DNA of 64,000 bases, from positions 30,970,619-31,034,618 of the forward strand of contig OX031071.1 in NCBI GenBank assembly GCA_943736015.1, written 5' to 3'. The notes beneath the pieces were generated by a model. The model had not been told where the DNA came from. It did no database searches and worked only from the letters and a program-made list of their open reading frames with translations. The DNA is from Tridacna crocea (taxonomy: Eukaryota; Mollusca; Bivalvia; Cardiida; Cardiidae). How positions within the stretch are numbered: position 1 is the first letter of the stretch; each line of letters starts with the position of its first letter. Both the position numbers and the translations under genes were made by a program. This document shows, in pieces, positions 46,300 to 56,798 of the stretch.

Positions 46300-46650
46300 C
46301 AGACAACACAGAACGAGCATCCTGATCTTGGATTTACACTGTCTGATGCAGAGATATTTTCCCCGAAGATATAACTTTAAAACAACAACATTTGAAGTTT
46401 TACCATCGGCTCAAAATATTTTCTTTCCTTTAAATAGCAGAGTTAGAGTTAAATGAATTGTGAAGATGTAGATCAGACTGCAAAAAACGAGCATCCTGAT
46501 CTTGGATTTACACTGTCTGATGCAGAGATGTTTTCCCCGAAGATATAACTTTAAAACAACAACATTTGGAGTTTTACCATAGGCTTAAAATTTTCGTTTC
46601 TTTTAAAAAGCAGAGTTAGAGTTAAATGAATTGTAAAGATGTACATCAGA
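46300..46650. repeat. 174-bp tandem duplication
   Basis: GAGCATCCTGATCTTGGATT, TACACTGTCTGATGCAGAGA, ATATAACTTTAAAACAACAA and AGCAGAGTTAGAGTTAAATG occur twice, at 46315 and about 46489. Related phrases (AAAGACGTAGATCAGACTGC) recur at about 46750 and 46833. The ends of the unit contain the dispersed GATCAGACTG motif. Confidence 0.8.
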
Positions 46651-47091
46651 CTGTTATATTCATTTGAAAATAATCACATATTTACTCAGTGCGCTTTTTA
46701 CTGTACTTTAGACCGACCATTTTAATATATTCGGTTATTTAGTGGATTGTAAAGACGTAGATCAGACTGCTCAGAACCAATTTCACTATTTGATTGATTT
46801 CACATAAGTATTGATGGTATTTTAGACAACAGTAAAGACGTAGATCAGACTGCTCACAACAAATTAACCTATTTATCTACATGTCAAAACTAACATATTT
46901 GTACTGAAAATTCAATGATTAATTATTATTCTTATTTTTATTATTATTATTAATATCATCATTATGTTTAATTGATTATTGTAAACACTAATAATCCACC
47001 AGAAAAGCTAACAAAGTGTCTTCAATATCAATGGAGGCTGATCTTGACCATATTTTTTTCCAAATAAAGCAACTAGTCTAATAGTCAAAGA

Positions 47092-47314
47092 CATAACTCG
47101 TTACCAAACGACAAAATTTTAGGTTTGTCCAAATCAAAAGCAATTGCAGACGACAAAGGAACTAAAGAACTGATTTTTTTTTTTACGAAAAGTAAAAAAC
47201 ATTGTGGGAAAAAGAGAAAATGCTGGTTACCAGCATTTCACCTTTTGCCACAATGCTTTCAGAAGGCTTCTTTCTCAGGGTTGTCAAAATTAGGGATTGT
47301 GTGGTAATGAGTTA
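47092..47314 (+). mobile_element. piggyBac-like MITE copy
   Basis: ATAACTCGTTACCAAACGAC at the left, GTCCAAATCAAAAGCAATTG, a full hairpin (centre CTGGTTACCAG, one arm CACCTTTTGCCACAATGC), and GGATTGTGTGGTAATGAG then TTAT. Both TTAA sites carry one mutation. Confidence 0.83.
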
Positions 47315-47325
47315 TGGTTTACTTT

Positions 47326-47545
47326 TCCCTTGCTATCAAGTTTTTACGACCCCGAGAAATAAAGCTTTTGGAATCCTTGCCAATTACTGGTAAAACACAT
47401 TGTGAGAACTTGAAAACTTGTTTGTTTTTTCCCATAATGTTTACCACCCGTTCTTGGACAAATTTCAACTTTGGGTTATTTTTCGCCTTCAGATGCTTTG
47501 TATTTGGACAGAGGTACATAATTGTTATTTGGAAAAGGTTTCAGT
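47326..47545 (-). mobile_element. Diverged piggyBac-like MITE, reverse orientation
   Basis: It abuts the previous copy. ACGACCCCGAGAAATAAAGC, CACATTGTGAGAACTTGAAA, TTTCCCATAATGTTTACCAC, TTCAGATGCTTTGTATTTGG and ATTGTTATTTGGAAAAGG follow reversed consensus order. Confidence 0.6.
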
Positions 47546-47626
47546 CAAGTAGATATCTATGTCGTGAAAACAAGGCTTCGCGTTATACTATGAGCCTTTA
47601 GTTATAAATGTATGGTTAAGTTATGA

Positions 47627-47775
47627 TTAACACTTTACTCCATAGATACTCATTTTGACTTATCAACAACAGACAGTTTTTGAAAACATTGTGGGAAAAG
47701 GAGAAATTGCTCGTAAAGAGCAATTTCTCATTTTTCCACAATGTTTTCATCTCAATTAGATATTTGTATCCTCAT
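47627..47775. mobile_element. piggyBac-like MITE remnant, alternative core
   Basis: TTAA (47627-47630), CACTTTACTCC, then the near-perfect hairpin GAAAACATTGTGGGAAAAGG, AGAAATTGCTCGTAAAGAGC, AATTTCTCATTTTTCCACAA. The core matches the copy at 19490-19717. The right end is not clear. Confidence 0.68.
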
Positions 47776-48214
47776 TTGTCCATATTTTGACATCATATCT
47801 TTATTTGCTGCTGAAATGCAAGATCCTCAAATCGGCATATCAGGTCAAGGGTTAAGATTAAGAAAATTTATCGACACACCTCGGGATGCAAATGTAAGTT
47901 TGGAAACAAGTTTGCAATCAAATTCCTATTTTTTGTGAAAATAAATGTTAAAAAAAAAAAAAAACGTTTTCTTTGATGAACAAAAAACGATTTATTTATT
48001 TATTTATCAGTCTAATTATTATTTATTTGAGGCCTGTGAAGTTATCTCATCGGTAACCTGCACTACACAATTCAAATTAATCTGAAACTGACGAATTAAT
48101 GGTACCTTACGTTATGTAGAGTTTTATTTAGGTATGAAACGATCTCGGAAAAGCTAAAAACTCACAAGATTTTAATAGTTCCTACTTTGTATTTGTTTTT
48201 TTCTTTTTTGTTCC

Positions 48215-48450
48215 TTAACTCATTACCAAACTATAGAATTTTGGGTTTGTCCAAATCGAAAGAACTTGCAGACGACAAAAAAAAAAGAGACTGAAAATTT
48301 GAAATTTGTTTTCTGAACGGTTGAAAAACATTTTATGAAATAGGGGAAAATGCTGGTTACCAGCATTTTTTCCTTTTTCCACAATGTTTTTTTTAAATGC
48401 TTCTTTCTCAGGGTCGTCAAAAGTAGGGATTGTGTGGTAATGGGTGTTAA
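48215..48450 (+). mobile_element. piggyBac-like MITE copy
   Basis: TTAA (48215-48218), CTCATTACCAAACTATAGAA, GAAAATGCTGGTTACCAGCA hairpin, GGATTGTGTGGTAATGGGTG then TTAA (48447-48450). Confidence 0.86.
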
Positions 48451-48682
48451 ATCCTTACGCCGGCCGGTCTTGAAAACATGGCGTTCAGTAGAGAAACTGG
48501 TTGTTATGTTGCTTATATTGGTATTATTTCTTAAATACTTTTCGAATATTTTTGGCCAACCTGTAATAAAACAGTGTGGAAAAGGAGGAATAAATTAGTA
48601 TGAACTAATAATATCTTCCTAAAAGCATTTCAAACAAGGAATGCTCTATTGTCTAAAAGAATTATGAAAGTCTTTAAAAAAA

Positions 48683-50024
48683 ACAAGGGGGACATGATGA
48701 ACCTGAAATCGTTCAACTGACTCTTTTGACCAAACATGCCCCATTTTCAATCTCTTTTGAGATATAATGATGAACATTCTACCAAGTCTTTCATGAGTTA
48801 CTGACCCGAAATGACCCACTTGCAAACTGGTGAAAGACCAACATTCTGACTAAGTTTCATTAATATTACATCTAAAATGAGGCTTCTAGAGAGTAAGCAT
48901 GGTTTTCGAAAAATTGACCTAGTGACCTAGACTCTGATGAGACATTACCAATTTTTAAACTCTTTCAAGATATTATCAAGACAAACATTCTGACCAAGTT
49001 TCAAGAGTTTTGGACTGAAAATGGGGCCTCTAGAGCATACACAAAGTTTTTCTAGGATTTGACCTAGTGACCTAGTATTTGATCAAACATTACCCATTAT
49101 CAAATATTTTTGAGATATGACTAAGATAAACATTCTGACCAAGTTTCATGAGTGTTGGATTGAAAATATGGCCACTAGAGTATACAAAAAGTTTTTTTTT
49201 AAGGTTAGACCAAGTGACCTAGTGTCTGACCCGAAATAACCCATTATCAAAATCTTTTGACATATCACCAAAACAAACATTCCGGCCAAGTGTGAAGAGT
49301 ATCAGACTGGAAATGTGGCCTCCAGAGCGTAACAAGGTTTTCTTCTACTTTGTGGCCCAGTAACCTATTTTTTGACCCCATATGGCCCATTTTCAAAATC
49401 ATCCAAGGTATTATCAAGACAAACACTCTGACCGAGTTTCAGGAGTATCGGACTGAAAATGTATCCTCCAGAGCACACAATGTTTGTCTTGATTTGACAT
49501 AGTGATCTAGTTTTTGACCTGACATAACCCATTTTTGAACACGTTCGAGATATTATCTAAACAAATATTCTGACCAACTTTCAAGAGTGTTGGACCGAAA
49601 ATGTTGCGTCTAGAGCGGTCACAAAGTTTTTCTAAGATTTGCCCTAGTGACCTGGTTTTTGATTCGACATGGTCCATTTTCAAACTCGTCCGATATAACA
49701 CCAGGACAAATATTCTGACGAACTTTCAAGAGTGTTGGAATGAAAATGTGATGTATAGAGTGTACACAAGGTTTCTCTAAGATTGGACTGGCTGACCTAG
49801 TTTTTGAGCCGACATGACCCATTTTCGAATTCGTCGCAGATATGATCAAAGCAAAGACTCTGACCAACTCTCAGCAGTATTGGACAGAAAATGTGGCCTC
49901 TCGAGCTTACACAAGATTTTTCTTACATTTCACCTAGCGATCTAGTTTTTAACCCGACATGACCCTGGACACAGCACGATCACAATAGCTCACCATGAAC
50001 ACTTCGTGCTCAGGTGAGCTAAAA
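48683..50024 (+). mobile_element. Family D tandem-core element, about 145-bp units
   Basis: The left terminus is AACAAGGGGGACATGATGAA then CCTGAAATCG. About eight units are marked by ACATTCTGACCAAGTTTCA (48841, 48985, 49130, 49278, 49423, 49565, 49710, 49855), spaced 142-148 bp. The right terminus is CGATCACAATAGCTCACCAT, GAACACTTCGTGCTCAGGTG, AGCTAAAA; GCTCACC and GGTGAGC pair as a hairpin. No CCGTC tract remains here. Confidence 0.85.
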
Positions 50025-50353
50025 GGAAGAAATGTAAATGTTAGAATCTTGACTATTGCTTTTTATTTAGACTCACTGTGTGATAGTAGTGAGATTAAAA
50101 TTGATATCATTTTTTTAAAATCACGTCTTTTGATGTAAATTATAACAACAGGCTTGTAAATGAGCTTCCTTTATTTCTTTTTCTTTCTGCGTATGTCATA
50201 TTTTGTTAGAGCTGTCAAAAGAAAAGAACGCTTGTATAGTTTTATGTTGCAACAAGTTCGTAAAACTCTTTCTTCTGTTTAAGTTTTAATACTGCCTTGC
50301 AGTTTGTGAGATTTTCGTTTCACTGAGTACATTTCAAGGTACAGGTATAGTAA

Positions 50354-51330
50354 AACAAGAGGGCCAAGATGGCCCTGGATCGCTCACCTAAATTTTTGAG
50401 AGGACCATAGCCATTTTTAATTGAGGTATTGGAACACTGGAAACAAAATCATTATTTCGCCAAGCAATTTTCAAAAGGTCACATGTAAAATTCCTTTCAA
50501 AATCTGACCAGCAGTTTCAGAAAAGAAGACTTTTTAGCAGTTTCTTTATTTCTGCACAGTGCAAGTAGCCTCCATTCACCAAAGCCATGTTTCTTGACCT
50601 GTCAAATTTTCGCGAATAATTTTTGAAAAGTGTCATTCAAGGAGCGTTTCTCTGAAATTCTCTTCAAAGCTGGCCAGCCATTTTAGAGAAGAATAATTTT
50701 CAAGAATTTCTTCATGTCCGTATGGTGCAAGTAGCACCCATGCACCAGAATGTCCGTATAGTGCAAGTAGCCCCCATTCACCAGAGCCACATTTCTTGAC
50801 AGACCAAAGTTTCACGAAAAGTTTTTGAAAGGGGTCATTCAAGGAACATCTCTGTGAAATTATTTCAAAATCTGACCAACGGTTTCAGAGAAGAAGAATT
50901 TTTAGGAATTTCTTCATTTCTGTATAGTGCAAGTAGCCCCCATTCACCAGAGCCATGTTTCTTGACGTATCAAAATTTCGCGAACAAATTTTGAAAGGGT
51001 CCCCAAGGAACGTCTCTGTGAAATTATTTTAAAATCTGGCCAGCAGTTTCAGAGAAGAAGATTTTTAAAGAATTTCCTAGAAATTCCATTTGGTTGCCAT
51101 GGCAGCCAGAGTTTTTTATGGAATCAAATTCTGTGAACACTTTTTAAAGAGGACCTCCAAAGGAACACTCCAGCCAAATTTGATTCAAATTGGCTCAGCG
51201 GTTTAGGAGGAGTTGATGCTTAAAGAATTGTTGACGACGGACGGCGCATGACGGACGACGCACGACGGACGACGGACACCGGATGATCCTAAAAGCTCCC
51301 CTTGAACACTTTGTGCTCAGGTGAGCTAAA
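50354..51330 (+). mobile_element. Family D tandem-core element, different core
   Basis: The left terminus is AACAAGAGGGCCAAGATGGC then CCTGGATCGCTCACCT. About three units of roughly 180 bp are marked by GTGCAAGTAGC and CAGAGCCA(C/T)(A/G)TTTCTTGAC. The right part holds GACGGACGACGCACGACGGA and the terminus GAACACTTTGTGCTCAGGTG then AGCTAAA. The ends match 48683-50024 while the core is unrelated. Confidence 0.85.
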
Positions 51331-51464
51331 AAAAGTAAAGTTAGATGTAAATCTTACGAACATGAAAGTTTGCAACAAATGCATAGCCCCAATACAAACC
51401 GCACTTCAGTACATTTCAAGGTATAATAAGAAAAGTACTTGTGCCGTGACGTAGATAAATCTAA

Positions 51465-51540
51465 AGGATTGACCCCTCGAAGTGTTTCGAACCCGGAACC
51501 TTTCCTGTGTAGTGTTGTACCCCAACAACTGAGAAATCTT
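51465..51540 (-). mobile_element. tRNA-like SINE head
   Basis: On the minus strand, CTCAGTTGTTGGGGTACAAC, then a 25-base stem-like region and GGTTCCGGGTTCGAAACACT. The A-box and B-box spacing is like a tRNA gene, but the anticodon arm and acceptor ends do not pair well, so a SINE or tRNA relic is likelier than a working tRNA. Confidence 0.4.
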
Positions 51541-51839
51541 CTTTCTCTGTTTGTTTACGTTATTTGGCTGGTTTGTTCAGCTTTGTACTTATAAATACGT
51601 CTTTAAATCCCATGTGAAATAAAAACAGTTGGACAGCACTTCTGATAGTTGTTATTCTTTAGTTTCCAATGTACTGTTCCGTCAGCTTTACATCAGAAAT
51701 ACATTACAAATACCGCGGTATCTGTTCCTAAACAATTACATGTACATATCAGAATATCGATATTGACAAAATGGTCATTATAAAGATACATATCTTGAAA
51801 CTAAGAAAAGCTGTTTCCAAAAACAATACAGAAGAGTTT

Positions 51840-53960
51840 TAGTGGCCCTAAATCATTCGTATGAACTTTTTTTAACAACCATGATCCAATCCAACCTCTT
51901 TAAGATATTATTTACATATATCTTGACAAACTTTCATAAATATTAAACTGAAAGTGTGACCTCTTAAAGAGTGTACACACGCTCTTTCTAGAATTTGTCT
52001 CCATAATATCTCAACAAGACCCATTTCCAACATGCTGTAGATATAATGAAATTGAACCTGTATGTAATGGAAAAATATCTGCGTGTCATGAAATAACGTT
52101 ATATCAGACAGGTCGGGCGTTCCATAGAATCATGGTCGCCCAAAAATCACTCACGCGAGCCTTTTGCTAAAAAATGACCGAATCCAATCTCCTCTGAGAT
52201 ATTATTACATACATTGTAACAAACTTACATAAGTATTGGAGTAGAAAAAACTTGTGTAGCCTCTGCACGAGCTCTAGAATTAGTCTCGGTGATGTCTCAA
52301 CATGACGCATTTTCAAACATGTTGTAGATATTACCAAGACAGACATTCTGACCAACTCCCATAAATATTGGACAGAAAGTGTAGTTTCTAGAAACATGGT
52401 GTTTCCAAATTTGTATCCACTGACCTAGTTTTGGATCCATTTCACCTTTTTTTACAATCTCATCTGAGATATCATCAAGGAAAACATTCTGGCCAACTTC
52501 CATGAGGTTAGGCCGAAACTTGTGGCCCCTAGAGTGTATCAAGACAAACCTTCTGACCATGTTTCGAAAGTATTAGACTGAAAATTTGGCCTCAAGGGAG
52601 TACACAATTTTCTTTTCTTTTTTTTTTTTTTTAAGATTTGATCCAACTAACTAATTATGACCTGACATGACCCATTTACAAGGCTGTCCGACTTATTATC
52701 AAGTCAAACATTCCGACCAAGGAGTGCCTGACAAACAATGTGGTTTCTAGAGTGTACACAGGATTTTGTAAGATTTGACCTTCTGACCTAGTTTGTTTAC
52801 CGGACATGTTCTTTAACCCTTTACCAGACGACAAAATTTTAGCTTTGTCAAAATTGAAACCATTTGCAGACGACAAATTGTGATGTGGCTCAAATGGTGC
52901 AAATTTTCTTTGATAGGGTAGGAAACATTATGAGAATAGGAGAAAATACTGGATACCATCATTTTCTTCTTTTCCCACAATGTTTTCATAAAAGCTTCTT
53001 TTCCAGGAGCGTCAAAAATCGGCATTATGTGGTAAATGATTAAACAAACATTTCGAACATGCGTATTAGACTAAAACTGTGACCACAAGGAAATCTTTTC
53101 AAAGATTTGACACGTGACCTACTTTTTAACCCGCTGTGACCAATTTTTTAACGGTATCTTATTGAAAATATGGTTCCTAGGGTAAGCTTTTTCTAATATT
53201 TCATCTGGTGACCTAGTTTTATCGCACTTGACTCATTTAAGGAAACAAACATTGCGGTAAAACAAAATTACATTGCTGCTAGGAAGTCTTAATTCCTTAA
53301 ATAAAAACAGAACAACAGGCATTTTTAAAGATTTGATAGTGTGACCCAGTGTTTGACCCGATTTTATCGTTTCATTCACTCGACTGAGAAGTTACAAAGA
53401 CAAAATGTTCTGACAAGATCTTACGAACATGAAAGTTCGCAACAAATGCCTAGCTGACATACAATCAGCATCTAGCGGTATTCCAACCCGTGCGGACAGA
53501 TATCCTCGTTTTTCGACATGTTAAAGACCAATGCCATAATCATTGCGTTAAAGTGATATCTCCCTAACGCAGTTGTTAGGTATTGTAATTAAATGAGGAC
53601 GAAGCTATGCATCAAGGAGTAGTCTCCCGTAACACCAAGTTTTAAGTGTTTAAGCTTACCGTGACAAGGTTTTTTTTCTTAAGTTTGATCGAGTAATCTA
53701 TTGTTTTACCTGGCACAACTCGATCTAGAATTCGTCCGAGATATCATTAAAATGTGGTCTTTAAGACAAACCCAAGCATTTTCGATTTTATGACCCTTGA
53801 CCTGGCTTTAGACCCATTTTCAAACGCGTACGAGATACCATCAATGCAAACATTCCTACCAAGTTCCACGAGTTTCTGATATAAAATGTGGCCTAAAGTA
53901 TGTAATCCCCAAGATTTTACTCTCTGACCTAGTTTTTGAACGGACCGGAAATTTTTCAAG
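51840..53960 (+). repeat. Worn family D type core, interrupted
   Basis: Phrases such as AAGATATTA, GACAAACATTCTGACCAA, GTATTGGAC and TTTGACCTTCTGACCTAGTT recur at about 140-150 bp as in 48683-50024, but strongly diverged. The run is interrupted by a MITE at 52813-53043 and by blank sequence near 53240-53700. No termini. Confidence 0.62.
52813..53043 (+). mobile_element. piggyBac-like MITE inserted in a family D core
   Basis: TTAA (52813-52816), CCCTTTACCAGACGACAAAA, GATGTGGCTCAAATGGTGCA (third-subfamily interior), hairpin GAAAATACTGGATACCATCA, and TTATGTGGTAAATGA then TTAA (53040-53043). Core sequence of family D lies on both sides. Confidence 0.86.
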
Positions 53961-54873
53961 AATACATGCATAGCAGTAAAACAAAATTACGTTGCTGCCA
54001 CAAAGTTTGAAAACGAACAATATGAAACGGAGCTCTGAGGATCATTATTTTTGGAAGATGATTTAAGCATTACCAAAAATCTCATAAACCTAAAATAGTA
54101 AAGGAACACGTTCTACGTACTCTTACATAAGACTCTCTTTTATAGAAAAAAAAAACTCTCTTTATTACGAAAGGAAGGGATAAACTTTTTTTATCAATAT
54201 CCCAAATTAAAATTAGCCCAAGGAAAATGGCTTTCGAAACCAACATTTCTTCTTTTCTAATAATGTTTTCTATCTTCTTTAAGACGAATTCAAACTGATC
54301 TAATTTGTCTTCTGCTAATGCTTTAAATTTGGACAAGTCTGTAATTCTCTCTCTTTCTCTCTCTTAAAAACATGGCCATGTTTTTACTTCGGTTATCCAA
54401 GAGTGTAGATCCAAGATCAGACTGCAAACTTCTGTGCTGTCTGATCTTAATCTACACTGTTCACTAAGAGTACAGAGTCGCACTTAACAGGAAGGGGATG
54501 GGGGTATTAGTTTTTTTATTGATTAAACAAAAATGCTGGCAAAAAAATGAATTTTATAATCAGGCACAAAGTTAAAAAAAAAAGATAGACTGACCTTACA
54601 ACTTTTAGCTTTGAAATGTATTTCTGTGTCAGCGACTTACACCTGGACATACTGTACAATAACATAGTGACTTCCTCACAGCTATTTCCAATAACTTTTC
54701 TATTCTATTAATATTAATTAAAAAATGCATTTTATCAATCGCTTCTTTTTTTTCCCTTGGGCAGCTACATATTTTTTTTTATGACAAATAGATGGAATGT
54801 AGGAAAATCAAATTATTTTAAAGTTTTTTTTTTTTAGTTTTGCAGAATACGTAGCCCTGTAGTTTTTGTTTTA
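53961..54873. other. Old MITE scrap and a dispersed palindrome; no gene
   Basis: 54215-54345 follows MITE order in reverse (CTTCTGCTAATGCTTTAAAT then TTGGACAAGTCTG). 54400-54470 holds AGTGTAGATCCAAGATCAGA and TGTCTGATCTTAATCTACAC, the best inverted pair of the dispersed motif. Confidence 0.5.
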
Positions 54874-55437
54874 TCAGCTCTACTAGCTGAAAGCCATAAA
54901 AGCTTATGTCATGGCGTGGTTTCCGTCGTCCTTCCGTCCGTTCTGTCTGTCCATCAGTCCGTCTATTCGTGCCTTAGTCTTTTTCTCGTTTACGCGATAA
55001 AGCCTACATTTGTTGTCAGATTTCTATGAAATTTGCAGTTTTTTTTTTATCCCATTGGTAGTTGGGATCCTATTGATTTTGAGAAAAATCCAACAAAAAG
55101 AAAGGGAAAAGTAGCCATTTCAAGTTGAAAATTAAAATTTTAATTTCTTCTTTACAGGATAAAGTCTGTATTTGTTATCAGACTTTTGTGAAACTTGCAC
55201 ACTTTGTTTATCTCATCAATAGCTTCAATCCCATTGATTTTGAAAAAAAATCCAATAAACTGTATGGGAAAAAGTAGCCGTTTCAAACTTGAAATTTCAA
55301 TTTCTTGTTAATGCGATGAAGTCAGCGTTTCTTGTTTTAATCTTTGCATTTTTTTCATCATGAATTCATCATGTATACCAGCATAAAAGCAAAGTCTCAG
55401 CCAGTAGAACGATTACAGGCCCTTCAGGCCCTTCTAG
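54874..55437 (-). mobile_element. Family E tandem-core element, second copy
   Basis: The left terminus has TCAGCTCTACTAGCTGAAAG then CCATAAAAGCTTATGTC, where TCAGCT and AGCTGA pair. Next comes a GTCGTCCTTCCGTCCGTTCT tract, two to three units of about 155 bp (CAAACTGTATGGGAAAAAGT), and the right terminus GGCCCTTCAGGCCCTTCTAG. Units match those at 4959-5860 in reverse. Confidence 0.78.
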
Positions 55438-55709
55438 TCTTGGGGGGTGGGGATGGGGGCGAAGGTTGAGGGGAAGGGGCTGCGCCAGAACTTTGCCAAA
55501 TCTTGTAGAAAAGTCACATGATCAATACAACACATCTTTATGTAGTATAGTACCCATCACGATGACGTCATATCTTGGGGTAGGGGATTGGGGCGAGGGT
55601 TGAGGGGAAGGGGCTGCGCCAGAACTTTGCGAAACTTGTAGAAAAGTCACATGATCAATACAACACATCTTTATGTAGTATAGTACCCATCACGATGACG
55701 TCATATCTA
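55438..55709. repeat. 134-bp tandem duplication, G-rich
   Basis: GGGGAAGGGGCTGCGCCAGA, AGAAAAGTCACATGATCAAT, ATCTTTATGTAGTATAGTAC and CCATCACGATGACGTCATAT occur twice, 134 bp apart (TGCGCC at 55481 and 55615), nearly identical. Each copy ends with TGACGTCA. No gene. Confidence 0.85.
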
Positions 55710-55997
55710 ACCTCGTAACCGTTTTCCACAACTATTTTAAACAATCCTACAATCCTAAGAGAAAAAAAAAAAAACGCACATGTCAACTTACTCCCCTTAC
55801 CAAAAAAAAAATAACATTGCCCAAATTATATACAATACCGATATGCAACTTTCTTTTCTCAATACATTAATTACGTACTCTATACCATCAGCTAGTTTCA
55901 ATCTTATCTCTGGATTGAGTGGTACAAGGTTAAGGAATGAACTGTACATTGTAAAACAACCATCAGTTTTATACAGCATTAAATGTGTTTCTTACTT

Positions 55998-56430
55998 CAT
56001 TACCAAATTTCAAAATTGTAGTTTTTGCCTAATTGAAAGCAATTACCGACGGCAAACTCTCTGCGACCAAAATGATAGAATCCGTGCATAGAAGGGCGGA
56101 AAACACTGCAGGCAAGAAGAAATTGCTAGTTAACAAGCATTCCTACCCCTCCCACAGCGCCCCAAAAAGGCCTTCCACCCAGGGCCTTCGGCATTAACCC
56201 GATTTCCAATTCTACGTAATCCATTACCGAACGATCCCAACATTTAAGGATTCCGAGAGAGACAGTTTCTAAAAACATCACGGGAAAATAAGAAAATGCT
56301 CTCCCACTCCCACACTGCTATCCACACCTCCACAAAACAGACTACAACCTCAGTCACACATCGAATCTGTCTTCTGCAAATGCCCTCCAACAGGCCAAAT
56401 CCGAAATCCTGTCGCTTGACAATAATAGAA
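55998..56430. mobile_element. Two piggyBac-like MITE copies with GC-shifted sequence
   Basis: 55998-56200 is in forward order (CATTACCAAATTTCAAAATT, TTGAAAGCAATTACCGACGG, GGAAAACACTGCAGGC, CCCTCCCACAGCGCCCC, AGGCCTTCCACCCAGGGCC). 56220-56430 is reversed (CCATTACCGAACGATCCCAA, CTTCTGCAAATGCCCTCCAA). Many differences from consensus are A/T to G/C changes. The 139-codon minus frame across this block is not considered a gene. Confidence 0.6.
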
Positions 56431-56798
56431 TGAGTATTGTACTGATCCAAGTTAACCCGCGTTAACCGTGAAGGCGGCCTCAGCTCAGTACAACACATAT
56501 AAGAATCTCTCAAACTCGAACAGTAAAGAAACAATGACCTGCGACGAGCGTAACCGGGCCCCCAGGCACCTACCCAAGGTGCCGCATTGGATCGGTCTGC
56601 GAATACCTCGCAGGCCGATCTGAAACGACATCGTCCAAACCCGTTTGAATCACTGTCCCGCAATAGCCCACACCAAGAAAAAATCCAATGTAGATGTCAT
56701 GTGCCGCCACGGATCAGCCCGCGAGGGATTCGCATGATAATTGGAGGCGACACCGCGCAGATGCCCAAAGGACCAAACAGGGACTCCCTGTTATACAG
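56431..56798. other. GC-rich unclassified sequence
   Basis: It contains GTTAACCCGCGTTAAC (56450-56465) and a possible hairpin GGATCGGTCTGCGAATACCT then CGCAGGCCGATCT (56588-56620). No splice-flanked frame. Distinctly richer in GC than the rest of the window. Confidence 0.35.

Noticed and set aside
51465..51540. A working tRNA gene
   Set aside because: Box A and B words are present, but the acceptor and anticodon stems do not pair, so a SINE head or relic is likelier.
56244..56663. 139-codon minus-strand frame
   Set aside because: About half of it is a reversed, GC-shifted MITE copy; few stops remain because of high GC.
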